Source: Bacillota bacterium
GTDB lineage: Bacteria; Bacillota; Bacilli; Bacillales; Cytobacillaceae
DNA: 6,001 nt
Direction of reading: 5' to 3'
NCBI GenBank assembly: GCA_023387295.1
Contig: JAEWIG010000153.1
Span: 1 to 6,001 of the forward strand
In this document: one piece after another, positions 1-6,001 of the stretch
How positions within the stretch are numbered: the stretch's first letter is position 1
Layout: each line of letters opens with the position of its first letter
Notes under the pieces: generated by a model
What the model was told of the DNA's origin: nothing
Databases searched by the model: none
What the model saw: the letters and a program-made list of their open reading frames with translations, nothing else
Position numbers and translations under genes: made by a program

Positions 1-14
1 AAGCCTCCAAAATA

Positions 15-66
15 GAGTAAAATGCTCGCATTCTCGCAAAAAGTGGAGTAAAATACTCGCATTTTC
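15..66. repeat. Two 21-bp direct repeats with internal dyads
   Basis: Copy 1 (15-35) and copy 2 (46-66) match at 19 of 21 positions with a 31-bp period. The shared core is GAGTAAAAT(G/A)CTCGCATT. Copy 2 holds the perfect small dyad GAGTA-AAA-TACTC, and in copy 1 one pair of that dyad is degenerate. An extra CTCGCA at 33-38 sits between the copies, so the CTCGCA element occurs three times. Read on the minus strand the unit starts TGCGAG, followed by TATTTTACTC. Spaced repeats of this kind occur at the ends of some transposons (the IS21 family has multiple terminal transposase-binding repeats) and as operators. The sequence does not settle which, and no transposase is visible because the window ends here. 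The stems are too short and lack a U-tract, so they are not good terminators for the kinase gene. Confidence 0.7.
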
Positions 67-115
67 TACTAACCATTATAAAGATAATTATTGATAATGA
101 AAATATACCCTGAAA

Positions 116-1156
116 TTAGGCGCTTACGGAATAACGATACGCCGCATCAGAATTTGTTGCTTTTTCTGCAACACTTCTAAAATGATGATGTGCATTGTTT
201 GGATCGAGTGTCATAATGAAATTAATAATTCGTCCGAGCGAATACACATCACTTCGCTTATCACCATCTTTTAACAGCATAAATTGTTCTGGAGCGCAAT
301 ATGAATATTGTCCAACCGCATTGGTATGAAGCGTTTGATGAGATGTAAACATATTCAAATCTTTTCCAAGACCAAAGTCAGCAATAATTATTTGTCCGTT
401 CATAATAAAGATATTGTTTGGGCTCAAATCCCTATGTATAATGTCTCGACCATGAACTTCTTTCATAATTTGAAGTATCATTCGTATACACGTCGTTTTC
501 GTAGCGTCATTAAATTCTGCATTAAGCATATATTTTTCAAAAGTTTGTTCTGCTAGTTTCATCGTATAGGTATAATCAGATTCATTAAAATCGTATACCT
601 CAATAATACCCGGAATATCCGATAATGATTTTGTAATCAGATATTCCCTTTTAAACCTACTTCTAATTCCTTTATTTGTCAAAAAATCCTCTTTTAATTT
701 CTTAATAACCAAGCCTGTAGATTTTTGCTTATATACAGTTGCAAAACCTCCATCACCCAAGAATATTAGGTCTTGATTTTCTTGAATTAACTTATGTTGT
801 CCATTTGAATCCGTAATCAAATAGCCGTCTGCCTTTAATATCCGATTAAACTCAAGTAAAATGTCTTTTGAAAGATCCAGTGCCTCAACCGCACTGCATT
901 GTTTCTCTTTTATGATAAACCTTGAACCTAAAATAATATCTAGTAACAGATTAACTTTTCCAGAATTGATTATAGCTACGATTTTATCGTATGCATAACT
1001 CCACCTTGAAGGAAAGCCCTGTCCATATACATCTTCAAAATTAAAATTATTATTAAAAAATGATACTAATTTCGGACCTGATTTATAGGTATAGTAATCA
1101 CCTACATCACCTATAAATATATTTGAGATTGCTCGTAATGCATCATTAGAAATCAT
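116..1156 (-). CDS. Serine/threonine protein kinase with unassigned N-terminal domain
   Basis: This 346-residue protein is a Hanks-type kinase expected to transfer phosphate from ATP to Ser/Thr of a partner, probably in the cytosol because no membrane segment is seen. Residues 1 to about 125 form a domain I cannot assign, with the conspicuous stretches YKSGPKLVSFF (24-34) and GFPSRWSYAYDKIV (47-60). The kinase domain follows: glycine-rich loop LGDGGFATVY (133-142), ATP-anchoring Lys152, alpha-C Glu171, catalytic loop HRDLSPNN (241-248) with Asp243 and Asn248, DFG 260-262, APE 288-290, Asp303 and Arg341. All catalytic residues are present, so activity is expected. The loop has Ser in place of the usual Lys of HRDLKP. 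The protein ends five residues after Arg341, so the final helix of the fold looks short. The ATG at 1156 is supported by a purine-rich site (GGAAGGGGG, 1167-1175). It lies 44 bp after the DUF4263 gene, with no obvious promoter between, which makes it the last gene of the four-gene cluster. Its substrate is unknown; the neighbouring SIR2, HerA and nuclease are candidates. Confidence 0.93.
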   Translation of the reverse strand: MISNDALRAISNIFIGDVGDYYTYKSGPKLVSFFNNNFNFEDVYGQGFPSRWSYAYDKIVAIINSGKVNLLLDIILGSRFIIKEKQCSAVEALDLSKDILLEFNRILKADGYLITDSNGQHKLIQENQDLIFLGDGGFATVYKQKSTGLVIKKLKEDFLTNKGIRSRFKREYLITKSLSDIPGIIEVYDFNESDYTYTMKLAEQTFEKYMLNAEFNDATKTTCIRMILQIMKEVHGRDIIHRDLSPNNIFIMNGQIIIADFGLGKDLNMFTSHQTLHTNAVGQYSYCAPEQFMLLKDGDKRSDVYSLGRIINFIMTLDPNNAHHHFRSVAEKATNSDAAYRYSVSA

Positions 1157-1200
1157 CGTTTATTTGCCCCCTTCCAGATAAAATTTGTATTCAAATTCAG

Positions 1201-2070
1201 TTATTCTCCCTCCATACCAGATATAATTCCTTTATTTTTCATTTTACCAAATTCTATCCAATAGTCATATCTTTCTTTTAATAGTACTTTGCGTTCTTCT
1301 GTGACGTACTTAATATTTGAGATTTGATTATAAAACTCGTTCATTTTTACTAGTTCTTCTGAACAGTCTGCTCTATATTTGAAAGTCGGTGGTATATGAA
1401 TCACATTGTATTTTTGATTAAAAACTTTACAAGTAATAAATTGACGATACTCGCTAATTGGTTTCAACCTATCATACGATACTACTAGTGTATCTAACGT
1501 GTTTTGAGTTGCACGTTTTCCAGTCAAAAACTTATCCCCTTCATATTCACTTCTTCTTCCATAAATCAATAAAAATTGAGGTTTAAATGTTTTATCTCTT
1601 TCACCTTGTGGTATATTAAAATAATCGTAAAATACTAACCTATTTGCAGGTTCACTAATCAAAAATTTCCATTCGTGTAATTGTTCAATCGCTTGATTAA
1701 ATTCAGCCGTAGTTGTTCCATTTTTATTGAACATTTTTTTATTAGGTTTCTCTATTTCAATAAATACAGGGCAAAACTCTAAACTATTATTTGATAACCA
1801 TAGAAAATCTGGTTTTCTTTTGTATGCTACACCGAGTTCTGGTTGTGAAATAACTGTATGCATATATGGATAGTGCCCGGATTGTCCAATCAAATTTAAT
1901 GCCCCCGGCAAGAATGATGGATTTCTTTCAAAAAACTCTTGAAATACCATTTCAGACTCCGATTTTTCTTCAAGTAACTTATTATACTCAATTATAGATT
2001 TACTTTCATATTCATCCCATGTTAAACATGTTGCTCTATTTTGAAGAACTTCATATTTCTTATTAAACAT
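1201..2070 (-). CDS. Shedu-like DUF4263 PD-(D/E)XK nuclease
   Basis: This 289-residue protein matches the DUF4263 pattern. An early FQEFFERNPSFLPG segment (43-56) is followed by the nuclease core: PDF with Asp88 (87-89), a beta strand FIEIEKP (103-109) carrying Glu105 and Glu107-Lys108, then a helix QAIEQLHEW (126-134) with the Q...W arrangement usual after this core. DUF4263 is the catalytic domain of the Shedu anti-phage protein SduA and belongs to the PD-(D/E)XK superfamily, so DNA cleavage during phage attack is the likely role. The textbook E-x-K reads E-I-E-K here; I recall the EIE-K/R-P form from other DUF4263 members, so it need not mean loss of activity. The region after residue 150 is not assigned and may serve for assembly or sensing. 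The ATG at 2070 has an AGGAGG site (2081-2086) ten bases upstream. It starts 25 bp after the HerA stop, so it is probably translated from the SIR2-HerA message. Confidence 0.85.
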   Translation of the reverse strand: MFNKKYEVLQNRATCLTWDEYESKSIIEYNKLLEEKSESEMVFQEFFERNPSFLPGALNLIGQSGHYPYMHTVISQPELGVAYKRKPDFLWLSNNSLEFCPVFIEIEKPNKKMFNKNGTTTAEFNQAIEQLHEWKFLISEPANRLVFYDYFNIPQGERDKTFKPQFLLIYGRRSEYEGDKFLTGKRATQNTLDTLVVSYDRLKPISEYRQFITCKVFNQKYNVIHIPPTFKYRADCSEELVKMNEFYNQISNIKYVTEERKVLLKERYDYWIEFGKMKNKGIISGMEGE

Positions 2071-2095
2071 ATATTTGTGACCTCCTAAAAAGTTA

Positions 2096-3940
2096 TTATG
2101 ACCAAGCCTTATTTAAATCTATTGTGTTACTCCTTGGTCTTTTTGCTTGTTCCAATATATCCGCCTGAACAATTACTGGGAAATTACAAGCCGTTCCTGT
2201 CACCACACAAGCCCCCTGTGGTAAAATTGGTATCATCTCAAAAGATGCTGCATCTAAAAATGAAACCGTTTTACCAATCGCTTTTATATCCTCACTATTT
2301 ACTAACCTATGTAAGAAGTAATTGTGTAGCTGCGAGATTATAGTATCTGATATATCGGACGGTCTTTGACTTGAAATTGTTAAAAAGGCACCGAATTTTC
2401 TTCCCTCTTTGATTATTTCTTCAAAAACCTCTAATCGGTAATCTTTCCATGTCCCGCTCTCCCTTTCAGACTCTTTTGACAGTATGTTATGTGCCTCATC
2501 AACAATAATATAAAGTGCTTTTTTTCTGTTAATCTGACTTTTCCTTTTATGTTTGTCATATTCTTTCTTGCAAATTAACATTGGCACAATTTTTCTCATA
2601 TAAATATTAACATCTACCAACGACACTATGTTTAAGTTGAATGTATTCTGATTACTCTCATTAATCGAAAATACCTTTTTCATATCGGAAAGTCTTGTAT
2701 CTAATCTTCGAATAACCGGAGCAATATGCTCTTCATTAACAAATCCACGCTGTACATCATATACATATTGATATTTCATTGCAAATTCAAAAATCGCCCA
2801 ATAATCAGTAATATCTGATTCATAGCGCTTATACTGATCATCTTGAAGAATTGTTATCAAGTCTTCATATGCGGGTATTTGTTTAAACTCTTCTTCAGTA
2901 TTTTTATATTTGTCGGATCCGAATTCACACATGCTATACCAACTACCAGTTGTAGAATTGAATGAAATATTATTAAAAAAGTTATCAGTCTCTTCTTTCA
3001 CATCTTGGTATCCAACACTTATAATTTCTTCATAATATCTTTTCACAGAATTATATTTACTTCCAAAATCAAACAATCCTTCAATCAATTCTATCGTTTT
3101 AATCTGTATAATTTCACCTGCATCGCTTGATTGGCTCATTAAATATTCGTACTGATTAATGGCTCTTTTTAAAAATGGTTGCTGTGTCTTTTCTGTAGCC
3201 TCTAAAATTATTGACCAAAATTCAAGATCAACAATGTCTTTTTCATTCAGATTATATGTATCGTTTTTTCTTCTTGTTGACAGCTTAATCACATTTTTAT
3301 TTTCTGTTATCGTATTGGAGTATTCGCCATTGAAATCTATTAGAACAAATTTGCTATTCTTTTTAAATTTACTATTTTCACCATAAACATCAAAAAGCTC
3401 TGTATAAATTTTTGCTAAGGTATTTGATTTTCCACTACCGGTATTTCCAAAAATACCTATGTGACTACCAAATAAATCTTGCACTCCAAGTGCAAGCTTG
3501 TATTGCTCATATGCATTTATATCGCCTATTTTAATGACCGGTTCACCTTCTTTTACGAACGCAAACACTTTTTGTACTTCTGTATCCTTCAAAATATAAA
3601 CGTAATTTGATATTAGCGGTAGTTCCGATAATCCTCGCTTAAATTTACCATCATCTTCTATTCGTCCCACAATGCTTATTTCAATTACTCTATTTATAGC
3701 TTCATTCTTCTCCGCGTACTCAGCTCTTACCGTTTTATCATTTACGTATTCGCCTTCCACTTTCCCAATAATATCCAAGAAGTTTTTCCTAATTTTTACG
3801 AAGCTTCCGACTGAAATATTTTTTATTATTTCTCCATTGAAATTCAAAGTAGATGTGTTCTTATCCTGATAAACTTTTGCTCTAACCTTCTGCCCTTTGA
3901 CCTCAATCACTTCTCCAATTTTTAATATATTATTCATCAT
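2096..3940 (-). CDS. herA: HerA-type (DUF87) hexameric ATPase
   Basis: This 614-residue protein belongs to the FtsK/HerA class of P-loop motor ATPases. Counting from the ATG at 3940, residues about 5-65 look like the small N-terminal HAS-type barrel (KIGEVIEVKG...), followed by the RecA-like core. Walker A is GNTGSGKS (165-172), a strand FVLIDFNGEY (198-207) follows, Walker B is LYIIVDEAHN (476-485) with Asp481-Glu482, a sensor-like SSQRPSDIS is at 524-532, and a candidate arginine finger lies in LHRL (543-546). Between the Walker motifs sits a long charged, mostly helical insertion, as in other defence HerA proteins. In HerA-SIR2 systems HerA forms a hexamer that scaffolds the SIR2 subunits into a large complex and is needed for defence; I expect the same here. 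The frame is open from a TTG at 3952, but I prefer ATG 3940 because GGTGAT lies just upstream; ATG 3937 is also possible. It overlaps the SIR2 stop by 11 bp, a sign of translational coupling. Confidence 0.93.
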   Translation of the reverse strand: MMNNILKIGEVIEVKGQKVRAKVYQDKNTSTLNFNGEIIKNISVGSFVKIRKNFLDIIGKVEGEYVNDKTVRAEYAEKNEAINRVIEISIVGRIEDDGKFKRGLSELPLISNYVYILKDTEVQKVFAFVKEGEPVIKIGDINAYEQYKLALGVQDLFGSHIGIFGNTGSGKSNTLAKIYTELFDVYGENSKFKKNSKFVLIDFNGEYSNTITENKNVIKLSTRRKNDTYNLNEKDIVDLEFWSIILEATEKTQQPFLKRAINQYEYLMSQSSDAGEIIQIKTIELIEGLFDFGSKYNSVKRYYEEIISVGYQDVKEETDNFFNNISFNSTTGSWYSMCEFGSDKYKNTEEEFKQIPAYEDLITILQDDQYKRYESDITDYWAIFEFAMKYQYVYDVQRGFVNEEHIAPVIRRLDTRLSDMKKVFSINESNQNTFNLNIVSLVDVNIYMRKIVPMLICKKEYDKHKRKSQINRKKALYIIVDEAHNILSKESERESGTWKDYRLEVFEEIIKEGRKFGAFLTISSQRPSDISDTIISQLHNYFLHRLVNSEDIKAIGKTVSFLDAASFEMIPILPQGACVVTGTACNFPVIVQADILEQAKRPRSNTIDLNKAWS

Positions 3941-5123
3941 GGCAATCACCAAATAAATCTTTCAAATACCGATTTAGTACTGAAATATCTAGGATTTTTT
4001 CTGCAGTTCCACCTTCTAATTCCTCTTCAGTTGGATCTTCGTTTTTAACAATCCACACATTATCAAATTTTTCAAATTTATCGTAATACTTCTCAACATC
4101 TTTCTTATTAAATGCCGAAATAATTAGTGTCAATGAAGGATTTCCAAGTGCCCTCATTGTGATTTCCTGAATATGTTCATCATCAAATGAAAATCCTTGA
4201 GCAAATAAAATGGTATTGTTTTTCTCCAACTCATTACAATAAATTCTCATTAATTCATAATAGTTTTTGTCCATTAATGTATCATTGAACTTCTGTTTAG
4301 TAGGATTAACTATTTTGAAACTACTTTTAAAATCATTTATAAATTCTAGACACTTATCCTTAATTGAATCAGAACCTTCAGGTAAAATATCATCCAACTC
4401 GTACTTCCCATATCCTGATGAATAATCTTCAATCCATAATTTTTCATCAATAGCATTAAATACTTCTTTGCCTTCAGTAGAAAAAAATTCTTCATACTTG
4501 TCATGGAATTCTTTTATCTTTTTAAAATAATCATTATAAACAATTTGCCTATGCTTTCCTTCTCTGATTTTCCAAGTAACAGAACCATGTAGTTTTAATA
4601 AGTTGAATATTGGTATTTCCATACAACGGTTTGTAAATATTGCTCTTTCATAATATAACCGGTTAAAATTTGTTGTAGAAAAATAGGGTGTTATTCTACC
4701 CTTAAAACCATCATTATAATCAAGAAAAATACTTTCAAAAGCATATTCTAATACAATGTCATAATTAGTAGTGAAAACATTAGCTTGTTTATTTATTACA
4801 GCGGATTCTCTATCCATCAAAATATTTTTCCATAATCGAATAAACTCTATTTGGTTTACTACATTTGTATCATTCACCTTATCGCATAGTGGGTAAATAG
4901 TTTTGAGAAAAAATTCCCAAAACATATGTGCTTCAATAGCAGCATATTCATTATCTTTTCCATAAAGATGAATTGCCTCTAGGATTTTCTCCGTATCTCC
5001 TAGTGTATCTGCTATCCCATATGAAAACCCTGCACCTAATAACAGATTTATATTACTAGACTCAATCGACTTTTTAAATTCACTTCTGAATTCCTTTGAA
5101 TTGATTACCTTAATTTTTGCCAT
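3930..5123 (-). CDS. SIR2-like protein, candidate NADase effector
   Basis: This 397-residue protein has the landmarks of the SIR2-like defence family. The NAD-binding loop NLLLGAGFS spans 26-34, TTNYD is at 118-122, the LHGS motif with the presumed catalytic His179 is at 178-181, and a C-terminal nucleotide-fold motif GFSFDDEHI is at 310-318. Defence SIR2 domains generally hydrolyse NAD+ rather than deacetylate proteins, and they cause abortive infection by NAD+ depletion when phage is sensed. The direct neighbour HerA and the lengths (about 400 and 610 residues) match known SIR2-HerA pairs, where SIR2 is the effector. The segment at about 190-280, rich in charged and aromatic residues, is not assigned. 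No signal peptide or membrane segment is visible, so it should be cytosolic. The ATG at 5123 is supported by an AGGAGG site (5128-5133). It is the first gene of the four-gene run, and a hairpin and a candidate promoter lie just upstream. Confidence 0.92.
   Translation of the reverse strand: MAKIKVINSKEFRSEFKKSIESSNINLLLGAGFSYGIADTLGDTEKILEAIHLYGKDNEYAAIEAHMFWEFFLKTIYPLCDKVNDTNVVNQIEFIRLWKNILMDRESAVINKQANVFTTNYDIVLEYAFESIFLDYNDGFKGRITPYFSTTNFNRLYYERAIFTNRCMEIPIFNLLKLHGSVTWKIREGKHRQIVYNDYFKKIKEFHDKYEEFFSTEGKEVFNAIDEKLWIEDYSSGYGKYELDDILPEGSDSIKDKCLEFINDFKSSFKIVNPTKQKFNDTLMDKNYYELMRIYCNELEKNNTILFAQGFSFDDEHIQEITMRALGNPSLTLIISAFNKKDVEKYYDKFEKFDNVWIVKNEDPTEEELEGGTAEKILDISVLNRYLKDLFGDCHDE
3945..3950 (-). 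promoter_or_regulatory. Ribosome binding site deciding the herA start
   Basis: GGTGAT on the minus strand matches the 3' part of the AGGAGGTGAT consensus and lies at a workable distance before ATG 3940, with the tandem ATG at 3937 also in range. It overlaps the upstream TTG/GTG codons (3947-3952), which argues against initiation there. It lies inside the last codons of the SIR2 gene, so ribosomes finishing SIR2 could reinitiate at herA. Confidence 0.55.
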
Positions 5124-5127
5124 ACAC

Positions 5128-5133
5128 CCTCCT
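5128..5133 (-). promoter_or_regulatory. Strong, closely spaced ribosome binding site of the SIR2 gene
   Basis: AGGAGG on the minus strand stands only four bases (GTGT) before ATG 5123, shorter than the usual 6-9. The overlapping GAGG at 5131-5134 would give a spacing of seven. It lies 10 bp downstream of the hairpin arm at 5144-5156, so folding of the hairpin would leave the site itself free. Confidence 0.65.
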
Positions 5134-5142
5134 CAATTGCGC

Positions 5143-5182
5143 AAAAGCCAACGCTAAAGAACTAATCTCTAGTGTTGGCTTT
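5143..5182 (-). terminator. Inverted repeat after ydbC, likely Rho-independent terminator
   Basis: The arms at 5144-5156 (AAAGCCAACGCTA) and 5170-5182 (TAGTGTTGGCTTT) pair at 12 of 13 positions around a 13-nt loop. The remaining position is an A/C mismatch in minus-strand RNA and a G-U wobble in plus-strand RNA. It starts 3 bp after the ydbC stop and is followed on the minus strand by TTTT and then GCGC, so the U-tract is short. I read it as the terminator of the hsdS-ydbC transcript. The short U-tract and its position directly before the SIR2 gene leave open that it is a partial terminator, an attenuator or a leader hairpin. Confidence 0.65.
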
Positions 5183-5185
5183 CGA

Positions 5186-5404
5186 TTAATTAATTGTATT
5201 TAAAATCTCCTTTAACTTCAAAACTTCCTCTTTCGTTAAAGTTGTACCTTTCCCCATCTTTTCATGTTCTGGAGCCCAGTCACGAATATCGTACTTAGGA
5301 GATCCATCATTCCAGCTAATCAGATTGAGCTCTTTTCTCCATCCTTTTGCATTTTCAGATAGTACACCGATCTCTTCTACAATTTCATACTTTATATCAG
5401 CCAT
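5186..5404 (-). CDS. ydbC: YdbC-family PC4-like single-strand nucleic-acid-binding protein
   Basis: This complete 72-residue protein matches the YdbC family, the bacterial relatives of the eukaryotic coactivator PC4. Lactococcus YdbC folds like PC4 and binds single-stranded DNA. Visible family landmarks are GWRKELN (21-27) with Trp31, the strand KYDIRDWAP (37-45), GKG (51-53), and a C-terminal helix (about 56-70) that would form the dimer interface. Family proteins are usually 70-75 residues, so it is full length. The ATG at 5404 has GGAAGGA (5418-5424) about 13 bases upstream, a rather wide spacing. It lies 48 bp after the hsdS stop on the same strand and may be cotranscribed with it; the inverted repeat follows directly. 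A housekeeping role in replication, repair or transcription is as likely as a role in defence. By eye it is less AT-rich than the genes downstream, which would fit a conserved gene beside more recently acquired DNA. Confidence 0.88.
   Translation of the reverse strand: MADIKYEIVEEIGVLSENAKGWRKELNLISWNDGSPKYDIRDWAPEHEKMGKGTTLTKEEVLKLKEILNTIN
5193..5221 (-). promoter_or_regulatory. Candidate sigma-A promoter for the SIR2-HerA operon
   Basis: On the minus strand, a TTGAAG box (5216-5221, 4 of 6 to TTGACA) and a TACAAT box (5193-5198, 5 of 6 to TATAAT) are separated by exactly 17 bp. Both lie within the last codons of ydbC. Transcription would start near 5186, immediately before the inverted repeat, giving a leader of about 60 nt that contains the whole hairpin. 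Such boxes arise often by chance in AT-rich DNA, so this is a prediction by eye. Confidence 0.4.
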
Positions 5405-5452
5405 ATCTCTATATTAGTCCTTCCATTTTAGTTTGCGATACCTAATAGTAAC

Positions 5453-6001
5453 TTATTTTATCAATTGTTGGCAGTGTGGTAGATATTTTTCAATTTCTAT
5501 TACAATACGTCTTTGCTCTTCTAATGGGGGTAACGGTAACATTGTATTAGCTATATCACGCATAACCCAGTTCTTATTACCTACACCACGTGTATTAATA
5601 TCGCATTGATTTTGAGCAACTGGTGATTTAATTGCATATAATAAATATTTATCATACAATAAATTGCTAGAGAATTTTAGCAATGCAACGCTTACAAATA
5701 AACTGAATATTTTGTCTGTATTTACAATTACCGGAATTCCTGTTGTTCCAATTTTGGTTAACAACATATCACCTTTTTCTGGATTACATCTGCTATATAG
5801 TATCCTATGTTCATCTTCAGATATAAATTTTGTATTTGAAAAATCAATTTCTCCACTGCTAACATCTTTTACTGATATAAAAGGAATACCTACTGATGTA
5901 TATTTAGGTGTGCTATGTGTCCCATCACTCAACTTGTTAATTATTGCACCCAACCTAACCCATTTCCAACTTGCAGGAATCTCAAATGGTATCTCATCAT
6001 C
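5453..6001 (-). CDS. hsdS: Type I restriction-modification specificity subunit HsdS (C-terminal part)
   Basis: The gene enters from the right edge, and 182 residues to the stop are visible. HsdS sets the DNA target of a type I restriction-modification complex by holding two target recognition domains (TRDs) apart on conserved helices. The visible part opens with the family signature EIPFEIPASWKWVRLG (3-18), which marks the start of a TRD, continues with DGTHSTPKY (26-34), and ends with LPLPPLEEQRRIV (155-167) and a short helix ending in CQQLIK. This is one complete TRD plus the start of a spacer helix. It is either the second half of a two-TRD protein or a single-TRD form. The frame is open through the edge, so the TTG at 5953 is not the true start. 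hsdM and hsdR are not in view. The 48 bp to ydbC hold no clear terminator. Confidence 0.93.
   Translation of the reverse strand, partial: DDEIPFEIPASWKWVRLGAIINKLSDGTHSTPKYTSVGIPFISVKDVSSGEIDFSNTKFISEDEHRILYSRCNPEKGDMLLTKIGTTGIPVIVNTDKIFSLFVSVALLKFSSNLLYDKYLLYAIKSPVAQNQCDINTRGVGNKNWVMRDIANTMLPLPPLEEQRRIVIEIEKYLPHCQQLIK

Noticed and set aside
15..66. CRISPR array
   Set aside because: There are only two imperfect copies with about 10 bp between them, far shorter than CRISPR spacers, and no cas genes are in view.
308..556. Plus-strand open frame of 82 codons
   Set aside because: It lies wholly inside the kinase gene on the opposite strand, over the conserved catalytic region. It has no clear ribosome binding site and no recognisable protein character.
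1182..1197. Inverted repeat AATTTG-TATT-CAAATT between the DUF4263 and kinase genes
   Set aside because: A six-bp stem with only one G-C pair at the loop end and no U-tract is too weak for a terminator, and short dyads like this are common in AT-rich DNA.
2098..2343. Plus-strand open frame of 81 codons
   Set aside because: Antisense to the C-terminal part of herA, whose motifs are clear. The hydrophobic translation is what reverse-strand reading of AT-rich coding DNA commonly gives.
3159..3869. Two plus-strand open frames (3159-3386 and 3672-3869)
   Set aside because: Both are antisense to herA. Their Phe/Leu/Ser-rich translations are shadows of Lys/Glu/Asn-rich coding on the minus strand.
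3941..3952. TTG or GTG start for herA upstream of ATG 3940
   Set aside because: The GGTGAT ribosome-binding element overlaps these codons, and two in-frame ATGs follow directly, so ATG 3940 or 3937 is preferred.
5951..5953. TTG as the start of the hsdS-like frame
   Set aside because: The frame continues upstream to the window edge and encodes the conserved EIPFEIPASWKWVRLG signature, so the gene is simply cut by the edge.

Overview
The window looks like part of a defence island from a low-GC Gram-positive bacterium (Bacillota, plausibly a Clostridia/Lachnospiraceae-type genome). The lineage is inferred from AT-rich DNA, strong AGGAGG-type ribosome binding sites, tight gene packing and a YdbC/PC4-type small protein typical of Bacillota. 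No ribosomal or other phylogenetic marker is present. All six recognisable genes lie on the minus strand, so the biological order runs from position 6001 down to 1.

Upstream block (6001 to 5186): the C-terminal 182 residues of a type I restriction-modification specificity subunit (HsdS), cut by the window edge, followed 48 bp later by a complete 72-residue YdbC-family PC4-like single-strand nucleic-acid-binding protein. A strong inverted repeat (5144-5182) begins 3 bp past the ydbC stop. It probably separates this block from the next as a terminator. A good-looking sigma-A promoter inside the 3' end of ydbC (5193-5221) could instead place the hairpin in the leader of the next operon.

Downstream block (5123 to 116): four tightly packed genes that look like one operon. 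They are a SIR2-like protein (candidate NADase effector), a HerA/DUF87-type FtsK-HerA ATPase whose start overlaps the SIR2 stop, a Shedu-like DUF4263 PD-(D/E)XK nuclease 25 bp later, and a Ser/Thr protein kinase with an unassigned N-terminal domain 44 bp after that. SIR2 plus HerA is an established two-gene anti-phage system that assembles into a large complex and depletes NAD+, and DUF4263 is the core of Shedu. Finding SIR2, HerA, a Shedu-like nuclease and a kinase in one run of genes with no room for internal promoters suggests either two stacked systems sharing a transcript or a composite four-gene system. In the composite reading, the kinase could regulate, or be a second sensor for, the NADase and nuclease effectors. 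That functional link is inference.

Left edge (1 to 115): no convincing gene, but two near-identical 21-bp repeats 31 bp apart, each carrying a small GAGTA/TACTC dyad. They may be the end of a mobile element or protein-binding sites. The kinase stops very soon after its subdomain XI arginine, and its frame stays open past the stop codon to the window edge, so its C-terminus deserves checking.
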